Part shown: positions 9,367-20,618 of the stretch, piece after piece
How the letters are laid out: every line of letters starts with the position of its first letter
Numbering within the stretch: position 1 is the first letter of the stretch
From: Halobacillus halophilus
Lineage (GTDB): Bacteria; Bacillota; Bacilli; Bacillales; Halobacillaceae
Direction: 5' to 3'
Assembly (NCBI RefSeq): GCF_020171985.1
Contig: NZ_JAIVAL010000001.1
Span: forward strand, 682,001 to 746,000
Length of the DNA: 64,000 nt
Program-made: the position numbers and the translations under genes
Notes under the pieces: model-generated
The model's input: the letters and a program-made list of their open reading frames with translations, nothing else
Database searches by the model: none
What the model was told of the DNA's origin: nothing

Positions 9367-11683
9367 TAACTACTTCCTCCTTGGAATCCTTGGAACTCTG
9401 GTCCAAATAATTATTGAACCATTCTTTTAACTCCTTGTAAGTGGAATAATACAAAGTCTGTTCCATGTACAAACGCTCTTCACGCTCTTTATATAATGTA
9501 GATTCTTTTAAATCTTTCTGCGAAGGTTTTGAATTTATCGTTACAATTCCATCTTTTATTCTAACAAATTCAAGTTCAAAAAACACCTTCGAAATAAATT
9601 CAACCATAGATTGATCCCAGCCTTTTCTCCTAGCCAACTGTTCACCTTCCTGTCTAAGATTGAATTCCTTACGCTTCAACAGCATACCATAAAACCATTT
9701 GAAATGATCGCGCGTCGGCCAGGTTTTTAAGAAGGTGCTTTCTTCCAGACGATAGCAGGCAAAAACCTTACTTACAGAAACACGACTGAGGAGTTCCTCT
9801 AACTGACTTATACGCTCAGGTAAATCTAATAGCAGTAGCCCATCAATCATGGCACCCTCGGTAAATTCTTCAGGCTTATTCACAGGAATATTGTGAGGTG
9901 CATTATATTCTCCCTGAAATGATACCGCTGTAAAATACTCATTTGCAGGTATTACAAGTTTTTTCTCCACATGTTTTGATCCCCGCAGATCAAATAACTG
10001 CCAGTCATTCACTCGTAAATCTTTAACCATAATCTGAAGGTTTTTTCGACCATTCCATTCGTTAATCCCCAATTCACCTACTACCTCTAAAGGGTCTGAA
10101 GGTGTCAGGTGCGGATAAACATCTCCCATACCGAAGGCAATACCATCCACTCGTGACTGTTCTTTTTGAAATTGTACTTTCAAATGATTTTTTTTACTTC
10201 CGATCAGCCTGAGCTCTTTAGGAGTATGCTTTAAGTGAAACAGCGGTTTAGGATTACCCATCCCAAAAGGACGGAGCTGATCGATTTCTTCAATCTGTTT
10301 TAAAGATATGTCCCCCAGTTCAAGAGTGGCTTCAATATCCAAAACTTGCTGATAGTCATCCTCTGTCAACTTCTGCTCAGCGAGATCGTTCAGTGATGTT
10401 CTTAATTCATCAATTTTCCCTACTTCTAAAGTCATCCCTGCCGCTTGGGCATGACCTCCAAAATGAAGAAAATGTTCTCTGACTTCCATACAATTAGCAA
10501 AGAGATCAAACGCATCGATACTTCGAGCAGACCCTTTTGCTTCTCCCTTTTCAGGGTCAATTCCGAGCACTATTGCAGGTCTGTCAAATTGACGCACAAG
10601 TTTAGAAGCAACAATTCCTAAGACTCCCGGATTCCAACCTTCTTTAGCAACCACAATTACGTTCTCAAGATCCTGTGACCTTGAAGATAACAGTTCTTCA
10701 GCCTCTTTGGCGATCTCAGCCACTATTTTCTGACGTTCCTGATTAATTTGATTAATAAATGAAGCGATTTGCTGAGCGTCTTCCCTCTCTTTAGAAAGAA
10801 GCAATTCTACTGCAGGGGTAGCATCTTGCAAACGTCCTACAGCATTCATACGAGGACCGATGGTGAATCCAATCGTTTCTTCATTCATATCACCTTCAAT
10901 ACCGCAAACTTCACGCAAAGCAAGTACCCCCGGGCGTTTTGAGCGGGAAATAGCTGCAAGTCCCATTGAAGCTAATACTCGGTTCTCTCCCTGAAGCGGA
11001 ACCAGGTCAGCAATGGTTCCAATGACCACTAGATCTAGATAATCCTTTGGAAATCTTCCCAGTAAAGCTTCCGCAAATTTAAAAGCAACACCTACCCCCG
11101 CCAACTCTTGAAATGGATAGCGGCTGGACGTTTTCGGGTGAATAATGCTATAGGCATCTGGTAAAACTTCCTGGACTTCATGGTGATCAGTTATAATCAG
11201 ATCTATTCCTAGCTGTTTAGCTACTTCAGCTTCATGAATGGCTGCAATTCCGGTATCTACAGTAATGATAACGGAATATCCAGAATCCTTTGCAAACAGG
11301 AACGCTTCTTCATTTGGTCCATATCCCTCTGTAAACCGGTTCGGTATATAGAAATCACAATATGCACCAGCTTCTCTTAAAGCCTCAATCATTAAAGTTG
11401 TTGAACTTACACCGTCCGCATCATAGTCTCCAAAGACAAGAATGGATTCTTCACGCTGAATTGCGGTTTTAATTCGCTCTACTGCCTTCTCCATTCCTTC
11501 CATAAGAAATGGATCATGTAAATAATCAATAGTCGGGTTCAAAAACTGTTCAACAGCGTCCGGCTCAACAATCCCGCGTTTCTCAAGCATTTGCTGGGTT
11601 AGCGGGGTAAGCCCCTGCTGAACCTCGAATCCTTCGACATTCTCATTATATGTAAACTGCCATTTCATCTTACTTTGTATCAT
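9356..11683 (-). CDS. recJ: Single-stranded-DNA-specific 5'-3' exonuclease RecJ
   Basis: A 775-residue DHH/DHHA1 exonuclease acting in RecFOR recombination and mismatch or base-excision repair. The metal-binding motifs are visible: [11 protein letters not shown] (about 84), TVDTG, TDHHEV (about 155) and the DHHA1 motif FGGHAQAAG (about 410). A Bacillus-type C-terminal extension follows the OB fold. The start is the ATG at 11683, preceded by AGGGGTG with 5-nt spacing; the N-terminus MIQSKMKW resembles that of other bacilli. The open frame runs ten codons further upstream without a ribosome site. It has its own promoter at 11705–11733. Confidence 0.95.
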   Translation of the reverse strand: MIQSKMKWQFTYNENVEGFEVQQGLTPLTQQMLEKRGIVEPDAVEQFLNPTIDYLHDPFLMEGMEKAVERIKTAIQREESILVFGDYDADGVSSTTLMIEALREAGAYCDFYIPNRFTEGYGPNEEAFLFAKDSGYSVIITVDTGIAAIHEAEVAKQLGIDLIITDHHEVQEVLPDAYSIIHPKTSSRYPFQELAGVGVAFKFAEALLGRFPKDYLDLVVIGTIADLVPLQGENRVLASMGLAAISRSKRPGVLALREVCGIEGDMNEETIGFTIGPRMNAVGRLQDATPAVELLLSKEREDAQQIASFINQINQERQKIVAEIAKEAEELLSSRSQDLENVIVVAKEGWNPGVLGIVASKLVRQFDRPAIVLGIDPEKGEAKGSARSIDAFDLFANCMEVREHFLHFGGHAQAAGMTLEVGKIDELRTSLNDLAEQKLTEDDYQQVLDIEATLELGDISLKQIEEIDQLRPFGMGNPKPLFHLKHTPKELRLIGSKKNHLKVQFQKEQSRVDGIAFGMGDVYPHLTPSDPLEVVGELGINEWNGRKNLQIMVKDLRVNDWQLFDLRGSKHVEKKLVIPANEYFTAVSFQGEYNAPHNIPVNKPEEFTEGAMIDGLLLLDLPERISQLEELLSRVSVSKVFACYRLEESTFLKTWPTRDHFKWFYGMLLKRKEFNLRQEGEQLARRKGWDQSMVEFISKVFFELEFVRIKDGIVTINSKPSQKDLKESTLYKEREERLYMEQTLYYSTYKELKEWFNNYLDQSSKDSKEEVVNGL

Positions 11684-11704
11684 AAGTTCACCCCTGACCC
11701 ATCT

Positions 11705-11733
11705 ATTATACAAGAGGGGACCAGGGGTGGCAA
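11705..11733 (-). promoter_or_regulatory. Sigma-A promoter of recJ-apt
   Basis: Minus-strand TTGCCA (11728–11733), a 17-nt spacer and a perfect TATAAT (11705–11710) lie about 20 nt upstream of the recJ start, implying a short leader. Confidence 0.75.
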
Positions 11734-11740
11734 ACGACTT

Positions 11741-12073
11741 TTACGTTACATTTCTATTATCACTATCTTCTTTAGGTTTAACCGATTCATCTGGGGTTCC
11801 ATCAAAATCGGAAGAAGTTGCCGGCTCGTGAGATTGTTCAACTTTTTGCTTCAGAGAGCGATTTTCTCTCTTTAATTTAAAGTAACGCACGGCTCCTACA
11901 GATGCTGTAGCAAGTCCGCCTAATAATACGGATATTAAGATAACCAGAATCAGGGGCGCTTCACCTGTTCCGAACATATAATTAACTTGGACAGGGTCCA
12001 CATTGATCACAGCAAAAATAGCAATAATTAAAGCAAAAACAAATGCAAAAATAATATAAGACTGCCCTTTCAC
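11741..12073 (-). CDS. LapA-family (DUF1049) membrane protein, YrvD-like
   Basis: A 110-residue protein. Two transmembrane helices at about 5–25 and 38–60 flank the family motif IFAVINVDPVQVNYMFG. A charged coiled-coil segment and an acidic tail follow. The LapA family relates to lipopolysaccharide-assembly proteins in Gram-negatives, but its role in Gram-positives is unknown. The start is taken as GTG at 12073 because GGAGG sits 7 nt upstream; the in-frame ATG at 12094 has no ribosome site. It lies between secDF and recJ, as yrvD does in B. subtilis. Confidence 0.8.
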   Translation of the reverse strand: MKGQSYIIFAFVFALIIAIFAVINVDPVQVNYMFGTGEAPLILVILISVLLGGLATASVGAVRYFKLKRENRSLKQKVEQSHEPATSSDFDGTPDESVKPKEDSDNRNVT

Positions 12074-12233
12074 GTATTTTCCTCCTTTTTCCATTTGACT
12101 TTATTATCATATGGAAGACCATAGAGAACCTGTTTAGCCCTTACTCTATAAAGCTAAAATTATGATACTGCACCTTATAACAAATATAATCATTCATTTA
12201 TCTATACCCAAATTTTCTATTTTTCAATCAAAA

Positions 12234-12263
12234 AAGCAGCCTCCCCAACAGGTAAGGCTGCTT
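12234..12263 (-). terminator. Intrinsic terminator of secDF
   Basis: AAGCAGCCT (12234–12242) pairs with AGGCTGCTT (12255–12263). On the minus strand a T-run follows directly. It lies just after the secDF stop. Confidence 0.85.
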
Positions 12264-12270
12264 CATATTA

Positions 12271-14556
12271 TTATACTTGAGGTCCATCCGTTTTCTTCTT
12301 CTTAGCAAATTGAATCGGATTATCTTTAATGTTCTTTCCACGCCAGATCAGCCATAACTGAGAGGCAATGAATAAGGAAGAGTACGTTCCTGCAAGGAGT
12401 CCTACTACAAGGGCAAAGGCAAAGTTTGTAATTGACGAAGCTCCAAAGAACAAGAGCATAATCGCTGCAAAGATTACAGTGATGACCGTATTAATACTCC
12501 GGGCTAATGTCTGCATTAAGCTGTCATTTACAACTTTAGCAAGTTCCTTGAAGGATTTGACTTTCTTCTTCATCTTTAAGTTTTCACGGATCCGGTCGAA
12601 CGTCACAATTGTATCGTTAACTGAGTAACCAACAATGGTTAAGATAGCAGCTATAATTGTAATATCAAACTCAAGTCTTGTAATACTGAACAATGCAATG
12701 ATAAAGAAAGCATCGTGAAGAAGGGCGATGATAGCTGTCAATGCAAAGTAAAATTCAAATCGAATGGTTACATAAATAATAATCCCAATTGAAGCATATA
12801 GAACAGCTAATGCCGCATTCTTAGCTAACTCCTGACCAACTACAGGGGAGACCGTGCTTACATTTGGCGTATTGCCGAATTCATCTTCATAGTAACTTTG
12901 AATTTCTCCAATTTTATTTTTACTTAATTCACTGTCAAAGCGGGCAACAGCAATTTCATCATTGTCTCCAGAGATGACTACTTTCTTAGGGGCAACATTA
13001 AACTCTTCTTCCATGGTCTCCTCAACTTGTGAAGCATCGATATTGCCATCGGATAAAATGGAGACCCTTGAACCACTTGTAAAATCAATACCCAGGTTCA
13101 GACGGAAAACTGCAAGAGCTAGAATGCCGGCTGTAATCAAAACAATAGATATTGTAAAGAATCTTTTCCTTAAACCAACAAAGTCAAACTTACGGTTCAT
13201 AACCGTAGCTTCAACTTCTTCGCCTTCTTCTATAGAATGGATATCTTCCGGCTTCACACCGAACCACTTCGGACGTTTATTCAAAAAGCGGCTCTTCACC
13301 CATAACCCCATGAGAAGACGCGTACCATATACTGCCGTAATAAAACTGACTAAGATACTTACGATCAGCATCGTAGCAAAACCTTTGACAGAACTTGTGC
13401 CAAAGATGAATAGAACAGTAGCGGCAATCAGTGTAGTAATGTTCGCATCCAGAATGGTAGCGAGAGAACGTTTGTTACCAGCTTTAAATGCAGACATTAC
13501 AGATTTACCGGCTTTTAATTCCTCTTTAATTCTTTCATAGGTAATAATATTGGCATCGACCGCCATACCTACACCGAGAATAAGTGCAGCTATCCCTGGG
13601 AGTGTCAGTACCCCGTTCATGGCTTCAAAGACCACTAATATTAAATACACATAGGCGGTCAATGTTACCACAGCAATAATTCCAGGAAAGCGATAATAAG
13701 CCATCATGAATAAGAATATAGTGGCTATACCAATTGCTCCGGCGATGATTGTTTTATTCATAGCCTGTTCACCGAATTGAGCTCCTACTGAAGTAGAATA
13801 GGTTTCCTCAAGATTTACGGGGAGTGATCCTGCGTTTAAGAGGTCTGCTAATTCTTTTGCAGACTCTACGGTAAAGTCCCCGGTAATCTGTACGGTGGAG
13901 CTTCTGACTGGTCCATCTGGAAACCTTGGTGCTGAAAGATAAGCCGGATCGGCCTTCCCATACTCCTCAGCAAAAGAAGTCTCTTCATTATAGTCCAGCC
14001 AGATGACCAGAACATTTTCTGGATAAGGTGTGGCTGGGTCATCAGGTGTATTCAAAATCTCTTCAGACACGTCATAAAACTTACCAGGATCTTTTACGCC
14101 AAGAGAAACGGCCGGACTATTGTTCTGGTCATATGTTTGTTGCGCGCTTCCCTCAACCAGGTCTGATCCATCTAGATATTCTTCTCCATTCGCGCCGCGG
14201 AAAGAAAGTTCAGCTGTAGTAGCTAATAAATCCCTTGCCTCCTGCTGATCCTGAATACCGGCAAGCTGTACACGGATACGTCCGCCATCTTCAATCGAAA
14301 TGTTCGTTTCACTAATCCCCAGTGTATTCACTCGTCTGTTCAGGGATTCAACGGTCGCTTCCAGAACCCTCTCGTTCACCTCTTGATCTTCATTTAAAGG
14401 CTCAACATCATACAGGATTTCAAATCCACCCTGCAGATCCAGACCTAAGTTTATATTTTTAGTAACACCTGTTACAGTCGTCCCTATCGTAGCTGCTAAT
14501 AGAATCAGCACTAGAAAAAAGGCGACGATACGCCCCCGTTTCACCATAATGTTCAT
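12271..14556 (-). CDS. secDF: Fused protein translocase subunit SecDF
   Basis: A 761-residue RND-family membrane protein that uses the ion gradient to drive late steps of Sec export. The SecD half (about 1–430) starts with a transmembrane helix followed by NLGLDLQGGFEILY, has a large extracytoplasmic P1 domain and then five helices. The SecF half (about 460–745) has LNLGIDFTSGSR and VGYSVNDTIVTFDRIREN. Fusion of the two is typical of Bacillaceae. The first ATG sits only 2 nt after GGAGG; an ATG three codons later (14547) is 11 nt away, so the exact start is uncertain. It is divergent from spoVB with its own promoter. Confidence 0.95.
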   Translation of the reverse strand: MNIMVKRGRIVAFFLVLILLAATIGTTVTGVTKNINLGLDLQGGFEILYDVEPLNEDQEVNERVLEATVESLNRRVNTLGISETNISIEDGGRIRVQLAGIQDQQEARDLLATTAELSFRGANGEEYLDGSDLVEGSAQQTYDQNNSPAVSLGVKDPGKFYDVSEEILNTPDDPATPYPENVLVIWLDYNEETSFAEEYGKADPAYLSAPRFPDGPVRSSTVQITGDFTVESAKELADLLNAGSLPVNLEETYSTSVGAQFGEQAMNKTIIAGAIGIATIFLFMMAYYRFPGIIAVVTLTAYVYLILVVFEAMNGVLTLPGIAALILGVGMAVDANIITYERIKEELKAGKSVMSAFKAGNKRSLATILDANITTLIAATVLFIFGTSSVKGFATMLIVSILVSFITAVYGTRLLMGLWVKSRFLNKRPKWFGVKPEDIHSIEEGEEVEATVMNRKFDFVGLRKRFFTISIVLITAGILALAVFRLNLGIDFTSGSRVSILSDGNIDASQVEETMEEEFNVAPKKVVISGDNDEIAVARFDSELSKNKIGEIQSYYEDEFGNTPNVSTVSPVVGQELAKNAALAVLYASIGIIIYVTIRFEFYFALTAIIALLHDAFFIIALFSITRLEFDITIIAAILTIVGYSVNDTIVTFDRIRENLKMKKKVKSFKELAKVVNDSLMQTLARSINTVITVIFAAIMLLFFGASSITNFAFALVVGLLAGTYSSLFIASQLWLIWRGKNIKDNPIQFAKKKKTDGPQV

Positions 14557-14670
14557 TTCCTCCTTTTATAACTTCAGCGCCTAATCATTATCGAAATGCT
14601 TATGTACTTGCAGTAAGACTGGCTCTCACTCCTAAGTTTAAGTGTTTCCTTTGTTTATCCATCCGTACCA

Positions 14671-14698
14671 ATTTTACTACTATTTTTATATTTGACAA
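14671..14698 (-). promoter_or_regulatory. Candidate sigma-A promoter of secDF
   Basis: Minus-strand TTGTCA (14693–14698), a 16-nt spacer and TAAAAT (14671–14676) lie about 115 nt before the secDF start. Confidence 0.55.
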
Positions 14699-14956
14699 CC
14701 TGCTAAGTCGTTTCTTTATACCGCATGAGGGTCAGTATATCCTGTTTTTCATGTAATAACTTCACCCAATCCTCTACCAAAGCCTTTTATGTAGCCAGTG
14801 TGGCCCGCGCACCATTTATATATCAACAAGGTAATTAGGGATTTTTGAACAACTTCGTACAATTTCCTAGTTCCTTCTAATACACCTAATTATTATGATG
14901 ATACCGTTAATTTACCTGGCCCTTCCGCCTACTAATTTCGATAATTCTAAACTTTG

Positions 14957-14986
14957 TCATGCCTTGTCCAAGGCTTAGCATATACT
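14957..14986 (+). promoter_or_regulatory. Candidate sigma-E promoter of spoVB
   Basis: CATATACT (14979–14986) matches the mother-cell sigma-E -10 CATAnnnT. TCATGCC 15 nt upstream is a weak -35. spoVB belongs to the sigma-E regulon in B. subtilis, which agrees with the placement about 45 nt before the start codon. Confidence 0.5.
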
Positions 14987-15031
14987 TCATTGTAGCGGAA
15001 TTTTAATTCTTTGAGAAGGCGGATTGTTTTT

Positions 15032-16588
15032 ATGTCTAAGCAAACCTTTTTACATGGGGCCCTCATCCTGGTAGCTGCAGGGCTGGTCACTCGTCTGCTT
15101 GGGTTTATCAATCGGATTGTTGTTGCTCGTGTGATGGGTGCCGAAGGAGTAGGGCTTTATATGATGGCCCTGCCTACTCTGATTCTGGCGATTACCATTA
15201 CACAGTTCGGTCTTCCTGTAGCAATATCAAAACGTGTATCCGAAGCTGAAGCCACAGGCAATGAGAAGAAAATTAAAAGTATCCTAATCGTCTCTTTGTC
15301 GATTACCGGTTCCTTAAGTATTATCTTTACAGGCGCATTATTTATACTCACCCCTGTTATCGCTTCCTATTTTCTAACCGACCCGCGCGCTCTTTTTCCT
15401 TTATTAGTCGTTACACCAATTATACCAATCATTGCTGTCGCATCGGTAATTCGAGGTTATTTCCAGGGAAGGCAGAATATGAAGCCTCAGGCTCTGTCTC
15501 AGGTTATTGAGCAGGTAGTCCGTATTGGAGGAGTACTTGTCTTAACTAAACTGCTTTACCCTTATGGTGTCGAATACGCCGCAGCAGGAGCTATGGCGGC
15601 CGTAGTGTTAGGTGAATTTGTTTCATTGATTTATATGCTGAGACAGTTCAATCTGCAAAAATCGTTTAAACTGAGAAAGACCTGGAAAAAACACGTTGGG
15701 AAAGGGAAACAAACTTTTCAAGAGTTAATGGCTATCGCGCTTCCTACCACAGGCAGTCGTTTTATCGGTTCCATAACCTATTTCTTTGAACCAATCCTTG
15801 TAGCCCAAAGCCTTGCAATAGCTGGTTTTGCTGCAGCGGAATCAACGAAACTATACGGGGAATTAACTGGATATGTACTTCCCCTGCTTTTCTTACCTAC
15901 TTTTTTAACCCATGCTCTTTCAACTGCCCTTGTACCCTCAATTAGTGAAGCAGCAGCTGTAGGTAAAAAAGAAACCATACAATACCGAATTATGCAGTCC
16001 ATTCGTCTTTCATTAGCCTCAGGAGGGGTCATTACAGTCGTTTTCATGATTTTCCCAGCTGTTATCCTAATGACGGTTTACGGTACTAGCCAAGCCGCTT
16101 TTATGTTGCAGTTTATGGCGCCATTCTTCTTGTTGCATTACATTCAAACCCCGCTCCAGGCTACATTGCAAGCATTAGATTTAGCACAGCCTGCGATGTG
16201 GAACACGCTAATTGGTTCAATTATTAAATTTATTGTATTAGTCAGTTTGAGTTCCCGTCCCGAGTTTGGAATACATGGTGTGGCCATAGCTATGGTAGTA
16301 GGCGTAGTTGTTGTAACTCTTCTACATCTTGCAGTCCTTATCAAACACAAAATTATGACCCTCCCACTGGACATGTTTATCCGTTTTGCACTGGTAGTTG
16401 GTATAACTGGCTACGTTGGTTTCACAATGAAGCACTACCTGCTTCATGAAAGCAGGCCGATTCCACAGCTCCTATGGATGGGATTCATCCTTACGCTTCT
16501 ATATCTGGCACTTCTGTTTCTATTCAAACTTTTACGCAAAGACGAGTGGAAGTTGATACCTTGGAAGAAAATCTTTCATAAAAAATAA
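15032..16588 (+). CDS. spoVB: Stage V sporulation protein B (SpoVB), lipid-linked oligosaccharide flippase family
   Basis: A 518-residue multi-pass membrane protein of the MVF/MATE flippase superfamily, required in the mother cell for spore cortex peptidoglycan synthesis. The N-terminus (FLHGALILVAAGLVTRLLGFINRIVVARV) and the loop with RGYFQGRQNMKPQALSQVIEQ are typical of SpoVB. About 14 helices can be drawn and the length equals the B. subtilis protein. The start is ATG 15032 with AAGGCGG upstream; the TTG at 15011 precedes that site. It converges on the DUF421 gene with a shared terminator. Confidence 0.93.
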   Translation: MSKQTFLHGALILVAAGLVTRLLGFINRIVVARVMGAEGVGLYMMALPTLILAITITQFGLPVAISKRVSEAEATGNEKKIKSILIVSLSITGSLSIIFTGALFILTPVIASYFLTDPRALFPLLVVTPIIPIIAVASVIRGYFQGRQNMKPQALSQVIEQVVRIGGVLVLTKLLYPYGVEYAAAGAMAAVVLGEFVSLIYMLRQFNLQKSFKLRKTWKKHVGKGKQTFQELMAIALPTTGSRFIGSITYFFEPILVAQSLAIAGFAAAESTKLYGELTGYVLPLLFLPTFLTHALSTALVPSISEAAAVGKKETIQYRIMQSIRLSLASGGVITVVFMIFPAVILMTVYGTSQAAFMLQFMAPFFLLHYIQTPLQATLQALDLAQPAMWNTLIGSIIKFIVLVSLSSRPEFGIHGVAIAMVVGVVVVTLLHLAVLIKHKIMTLPLDMFIRFALVVGITGYVGFTMKHYLLHESRPIPQLLWMGFILTLLYLALLFLFKLLRKDEWKLIPWKKIFHKK

Positions 16589-16610
16589 CCGCTTTTTTAA
16601 GCGGTTATTT
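16583..16610. terminator. Bidirectional terminator between spoVB and the DUF421 gene
   Basis: AAATAACCGCTT (16583–16594) and AAGCGGTTATTT (16599–16610) form a 12-bp stem with a T4 loop. It overlaps both stop codons. Confidence 0.85.
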
Positions 16611-17308
16611 TATTGAAATTGATTTTTTTCATCTATGGAAACTTCGCCTTCCTCATTAATAGTACATAAAGAAACTTTATCTAAAGATTCATGTCCCTGT
16701 TTTTTAAGTTCATTTAACAGCCAGTTCTTATTTTTACGTATATTTTTCAAGCCGCTATATTGAATTTCTCCATCTGCGACAAGTACGACTGCATAAGAGG
16801 AATGACCCTGATCATCTTTTTCAAAAACCGATAGTTTACCTGAAGGTTCTAAGATTGCATAAGCTACATCATTTACTTGCTGAATTCCATGTTCGCGCAA
16901 TTGTATAAGTAAATCGTTAAAATTATAGCGCTGCCGTTTCATTTCGTACTCGTCCACTTTACCGTGTTTAATAATGACAGAAGGCTTTCCATCAAACCAT
17001 GTTCTAAACCTTTGATTCTTTAACGATATCCAGGCACTGCCGAGTTGTATAATTAATAACACAGCCATTGGAACGACTGATTTCCAAATGGCTGAATCGG
17101 GTTGTTCAATTAAAAACACTCCAATTTCAGCGAGCATAATAAAAACAACCAAATCCATGACACTTAGTTCACCGATTTCTCTCTTCCCCATAAACCGAAA
17201 CACAAATAGAATAATTAAATAAGTAAGAATGGTTCTTAATATAAGAGACAGGAAAGCCAATGACGCCCACGACCTTTCATGAGGATACTCTCTTATAAGA
17301 TGACCCAT
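16610..17308 (-). CDS. DUF421/YetF-like inner membrane protein (YrbG type)
   Basis: A 232-residue protein. Three transmembrane helices lie in the first 95 residues, with the family motif FRFMGKREIGELSVMDLVVFI between the first two. The cytoplasmic domain contains GKPSVIIKHGKVDEYEMKRQRYNFNDLL, typical of the YetF/YkjA/YrbG group. Members are linked to sporulation or germination in some bacilli, but the biochemical function is unknown. The start codon has only a weak ribosome site. It begins 10 nt after the upstream transporter gene and is probably co-transcribed with it. yrbG lies at the same place in B. subtilis. Confidence 0.8.
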   Translation of the reverse strand: MGHLIREYPHERSWASLAFLSLILRTILTYLIILFVFRFMGKREIGELSVMDLVVFIMLAEIGVFLIEQPDSAIWKSVVPMAVLLIIQLGSAWISLKNQRFRTWFDGKPSVIIKHGKVDEYEMKRQRYNFNDLLIQLREHGIQQVNDVAYAILEPSGKLSVFEKDDQGHSSYAVVLVADGEIQYSGLKNIRKNKNWLLNELKKQGHESLDKVSLCTINEEGEVSIDEKNQFQ

Positions 17309-17318
17309 TCTTATTTTT

Positions 17319-18608
17319 TTATGATGAGAAGGGAAGCAAATATCTAAAATAAACGTAAATTGACGCGATCAATAAAGATAAAATCAGGACAGGAATTCCA
17401 TAAATCGAAAATTTAAGGAACGATATAGGCTGGCGGTGACTCGCCGCTATACCCGCTACTACAACATTCGCGGATGCTCCTACCAGCGTTCCATTTCCTC
17501 CAAGACATGCGCCTAAAGCGAGTGACCACCATATAGGATCCACATTCATCATACCGTATCCCTGGAGTTCCTGCACAACTGGAATCATAGCCGCCACAAA
17601 TGGAATATTATCCACTACCCCAGAAAGCACACCCGCACTCCATAACATGACCATTGATGTAATAGGCAGGTCGCCGCCAGAAACCCACACCATCATACGG
17701 GCGAGTTCATCAATAACACCTACCGTTTCTAAACCGCCAACCAGCATAAATAAACCCATGAAGAAAAATAAGGTTACCCACTCCACCTCTTGAAAAACGT
17801 GTTCAACATCCAATTCTTTGTCAGTTAAAAACAGTAATAATAAAGCTCCACTGACAGCAATGGTGGTAATATCCATGTGTACAAATGGATGCATCATAAA
17901 ACCGGTAATAGTTAAAATCAATACTGAAACCGACTGAAATAATAAACGGGAGACCTTTAGATGCTCACGCGCATCCATTTCCAAAAGGGCAGCAGCTAGT
18001 TCAGGATTGTAGATTAATTGCTTCCGGAAAATAAGCAGTAAGATAGTTAACACAGATCCAAAAATTACGAGGACCACAGGACCTAAATGATAAATAAAGG
18101 ATAGAAAACTAAAATGTTCTACAGCCTGTCCAATCATAATGTTAGGTGGGTCGCCGATTAAAGTAGCAGTCCCGCCGATATTCGAGCTGAATATAGTAAC
18201 AAGTAAATAAGGAAAAGCCGGAAGCTGTAAGCGGTCAATTAATGTAAGGAGTACAGGAACAAAAAGCAAAACCGTTGTTACGTTATCTAAAAAGGCAGAG
18301 CCAACAGCAGTAAATATTGCGCTTACGGCAAGCAACGGTATAGGACGTCCTTTCACCAGCTGGGCTAAACGAACAGCCATATAGGTGAACACTCCCGTTT
18401 TCTTCGTGATGGAAACGAGCACCATCATAGAAAAAAGCAAAGCCACTGTCTCCCAATCAATAAACCCAAATGCCTCCTCCCACTCGTACACTTTCGTCAC
18501 TAATAGAAGAACACCGCCGGCTAAGGCTACAAGTGCCCGATTCCATTTTTCTGTCATAATTAATACATAGCTCGCTACGAATATGAGTAATGCAAGTAGA
18601 GTTGCCAT
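17319..18608 (-). CDS. ArsB/NhaD-superfamily ion transporter (SLC13-like permease)
   Basis: A 429-residue integral membrane protein with about 11–12 helices. Two related reentrant-loop motifs, GGTATLIGDPPNIMIG (about 147) and GNGTLVGASANVV (about 383), are diagnostic of the ion transporter superfamily that includes NhaD Na+/H+ antiporters and ArsB. The substrate cannot be decided from sequence; Na+/H+ exchange would suit a halophile. GGGGAAGGTG precedes the ATG. It heads a two-gene unit with the DUF421 gene and is not part of this locus in B. subtilis. Confidence 0.8.
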   Translation of the reverse strand: MATLLALLIFVASYVLIMTEKWNRALVALAGGVLLLVTKVYEWEEAFGFIDWETVALLFSMMVLVSITKKTGVFTYMAVRLAQLVKGRPIPLLAVSAIFTAVGSAFLDNVTTVLLFVPVLLTLIDRLQLPAFPYLLVTIFSSNIGGTATLIGDPPNIMIGQAVEHFSFLSFIYHLGPVVLVIFGSVLTILLLIFRKQLIYNPELAAALLEMDAREHLKVSRLLFQSVSVLILTITGFMMHPFVHMDITTIAVSGALLLLFLTDKELDVEHVFQEVEWVTLFFFMGLFMLVGGLETVGVIDELARMMVWVSGGDLPITSMVMLWSAGVLSGVVDNIPFVAAMIPVVQELQGYGMMNVDPIWWSLALGACLGGNGTLVGASANVVVAGIAASHRQPISFLKFSIYGIPVLILSLLIASIYVYFRYLLPFSS

Positions 18609-18736
18609 ACACCTTCCCCTTTTTATAAGGTCTTTACTTTATACGTATTCAAGGAAGAAGGAAAATATCTACTTCTATCTAAGGCTTAAGCATGCATATA
18701 GTGTTAATGACAAGCTTAAGAAGGAGGATTTATGAT

Positions 18737-19120
18737 ATGAAAAAATTTACGCAGGGCGTCCTTGCATATGGAATTGGCTCTATTCTTCTGCTCATGATTA
18801 TTTCCGCGGCTGTATTGGCTCTTTTCCTTCGTTTTACAACAATGGAATATCAAACCCTCAATCAAGCAGCCCTGATTACCGGTTTGAGCATTTTAGCATT
18901 TGGTGGAATGATGGCTGCTTACAAAGGTGAGCAGAAGGGGTGGCTTTCCGGGGTTATGACAGGTCTTATTTTTGTGGCGGCTATGGCTTTATTCCAAATC
19001 ATTTTTGAGAATCAATTAATATCTCTGCCGCAGCTCAGTTATTTTGGGGGATTGGTTCTAGCAGCCTGGCTCGGAGGGATGATTGGGGTCAATCTGCCAA
19101 GACGAACGGCAAAAAGATAA
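18737..19120 (+). CDS. TIGR04086-family membrane protein (YrzE-like)
   Basis: A 127-residue protein with four hydrophobic helices and a basic tail ending RRTAKR. The pattern (GIGSILLLMIISAAVLALFLRFT, then YFGGLVLAAWLGGMIGVNLPRR) fits the TIGR04086 family, conserved in Bacillaceae near yajC with no known function. The start is the ATG at 18737 with AAGGAGGAT at 18721–18729; the longer frame lacks a ribosome site. It converges on yajC. Confidence 0.8.
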   Translation: MKKFTQGVLAYGIGSILLLMIISAAVLALFLRFTTMEYQTLNQAALITGLSILAFGGMMAAYKGEQKGWLSGVMTGLIFVAAMALFQIIFENQLISLPQLSYFGGLVLAAWLGGMIGVNLPRRTAKR

Positions 19121-19132
19121 AGGAACATAAGA

Positions 19133-19158
19133 AATCCCGCTGCAAATACAGCGGGATT
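19133..19158. terminator. Bidirectional terminator between the TIGR04086 gene and yajC
   Basis: AATCCCGCTG (19133–19142) pairs with CAGCGGGATT (19149–19158) across a 6-nt loop between convergent genes. Confidence 0.8.
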
Positions 19159-19165
19159 CTAATCA

Positions 19166-19429
19166 TTAGTCCTGATTTAGTTTCTCACGAACAGATGAAC
19201 GATCGAATTTCATTTGCGTTCCATCCTGTACCGTAATAACTAGAGATCCTTCATCTATAGCATGGACCGTACCATGGAGACCTCCGATTGTGATGATTCT
19301 ATCGCCTTTTTGCAAGTCCGCCTGCATTTGTTGTACTTTTTTCTGTTTCTTTTGCTGCGGACGAATTAATAGGAAATAGAAAATGACAAACATTAGAATA
19401 ATTGGTAATAAACCGACTAATGTATCCAT
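19166..19429 (-). CDS. yajC: Preprotein translocase subunit YajC
   Basis: An 87-residue protein with one N-terminal transmembrane helix followed by the signature FLLIRPQQKKQKK and a small cytoplasmic domain (GDRIITIGGLHGTV). YajC associates with SecDF in the holotranslocon. It is 15 nt after tgt and ends the ruvA-ruvB-queA-tgt-yajC run, the usual order in Firmicutes. The ribosome site is AAGGGGGG. Confidence 0.95.
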   Translation of the reverse strand: MDTLVGLLPIILMFVIFYFLLIRPQQKKQKKVQQMQADLQKGDRIITIGGLHGTVHAIDEGSLVITVQDGTQMKFDRSSVREKLNQD

Positions 19430-19444
19430 TTAATTTCCCCCCTT

Positions 19445-20602
<1,158 letters not shown>

Positions 20603-20618
20603 TCAAGCAATAATCTAA

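Larger units (their letters stand above)
14557..15031. other. Divergent intergenic region between secDF and spoVB
   Basis: This 475-nt stretch holds a minus-strand vegetative promoter for secDF and a plus-strand sporulation-type promoter for spoVB, listed separately. I see no convincing ORF, terminator or structured RNA in 14700–14950; that part is AT-rich and unexplained. Confidence 0.6.
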
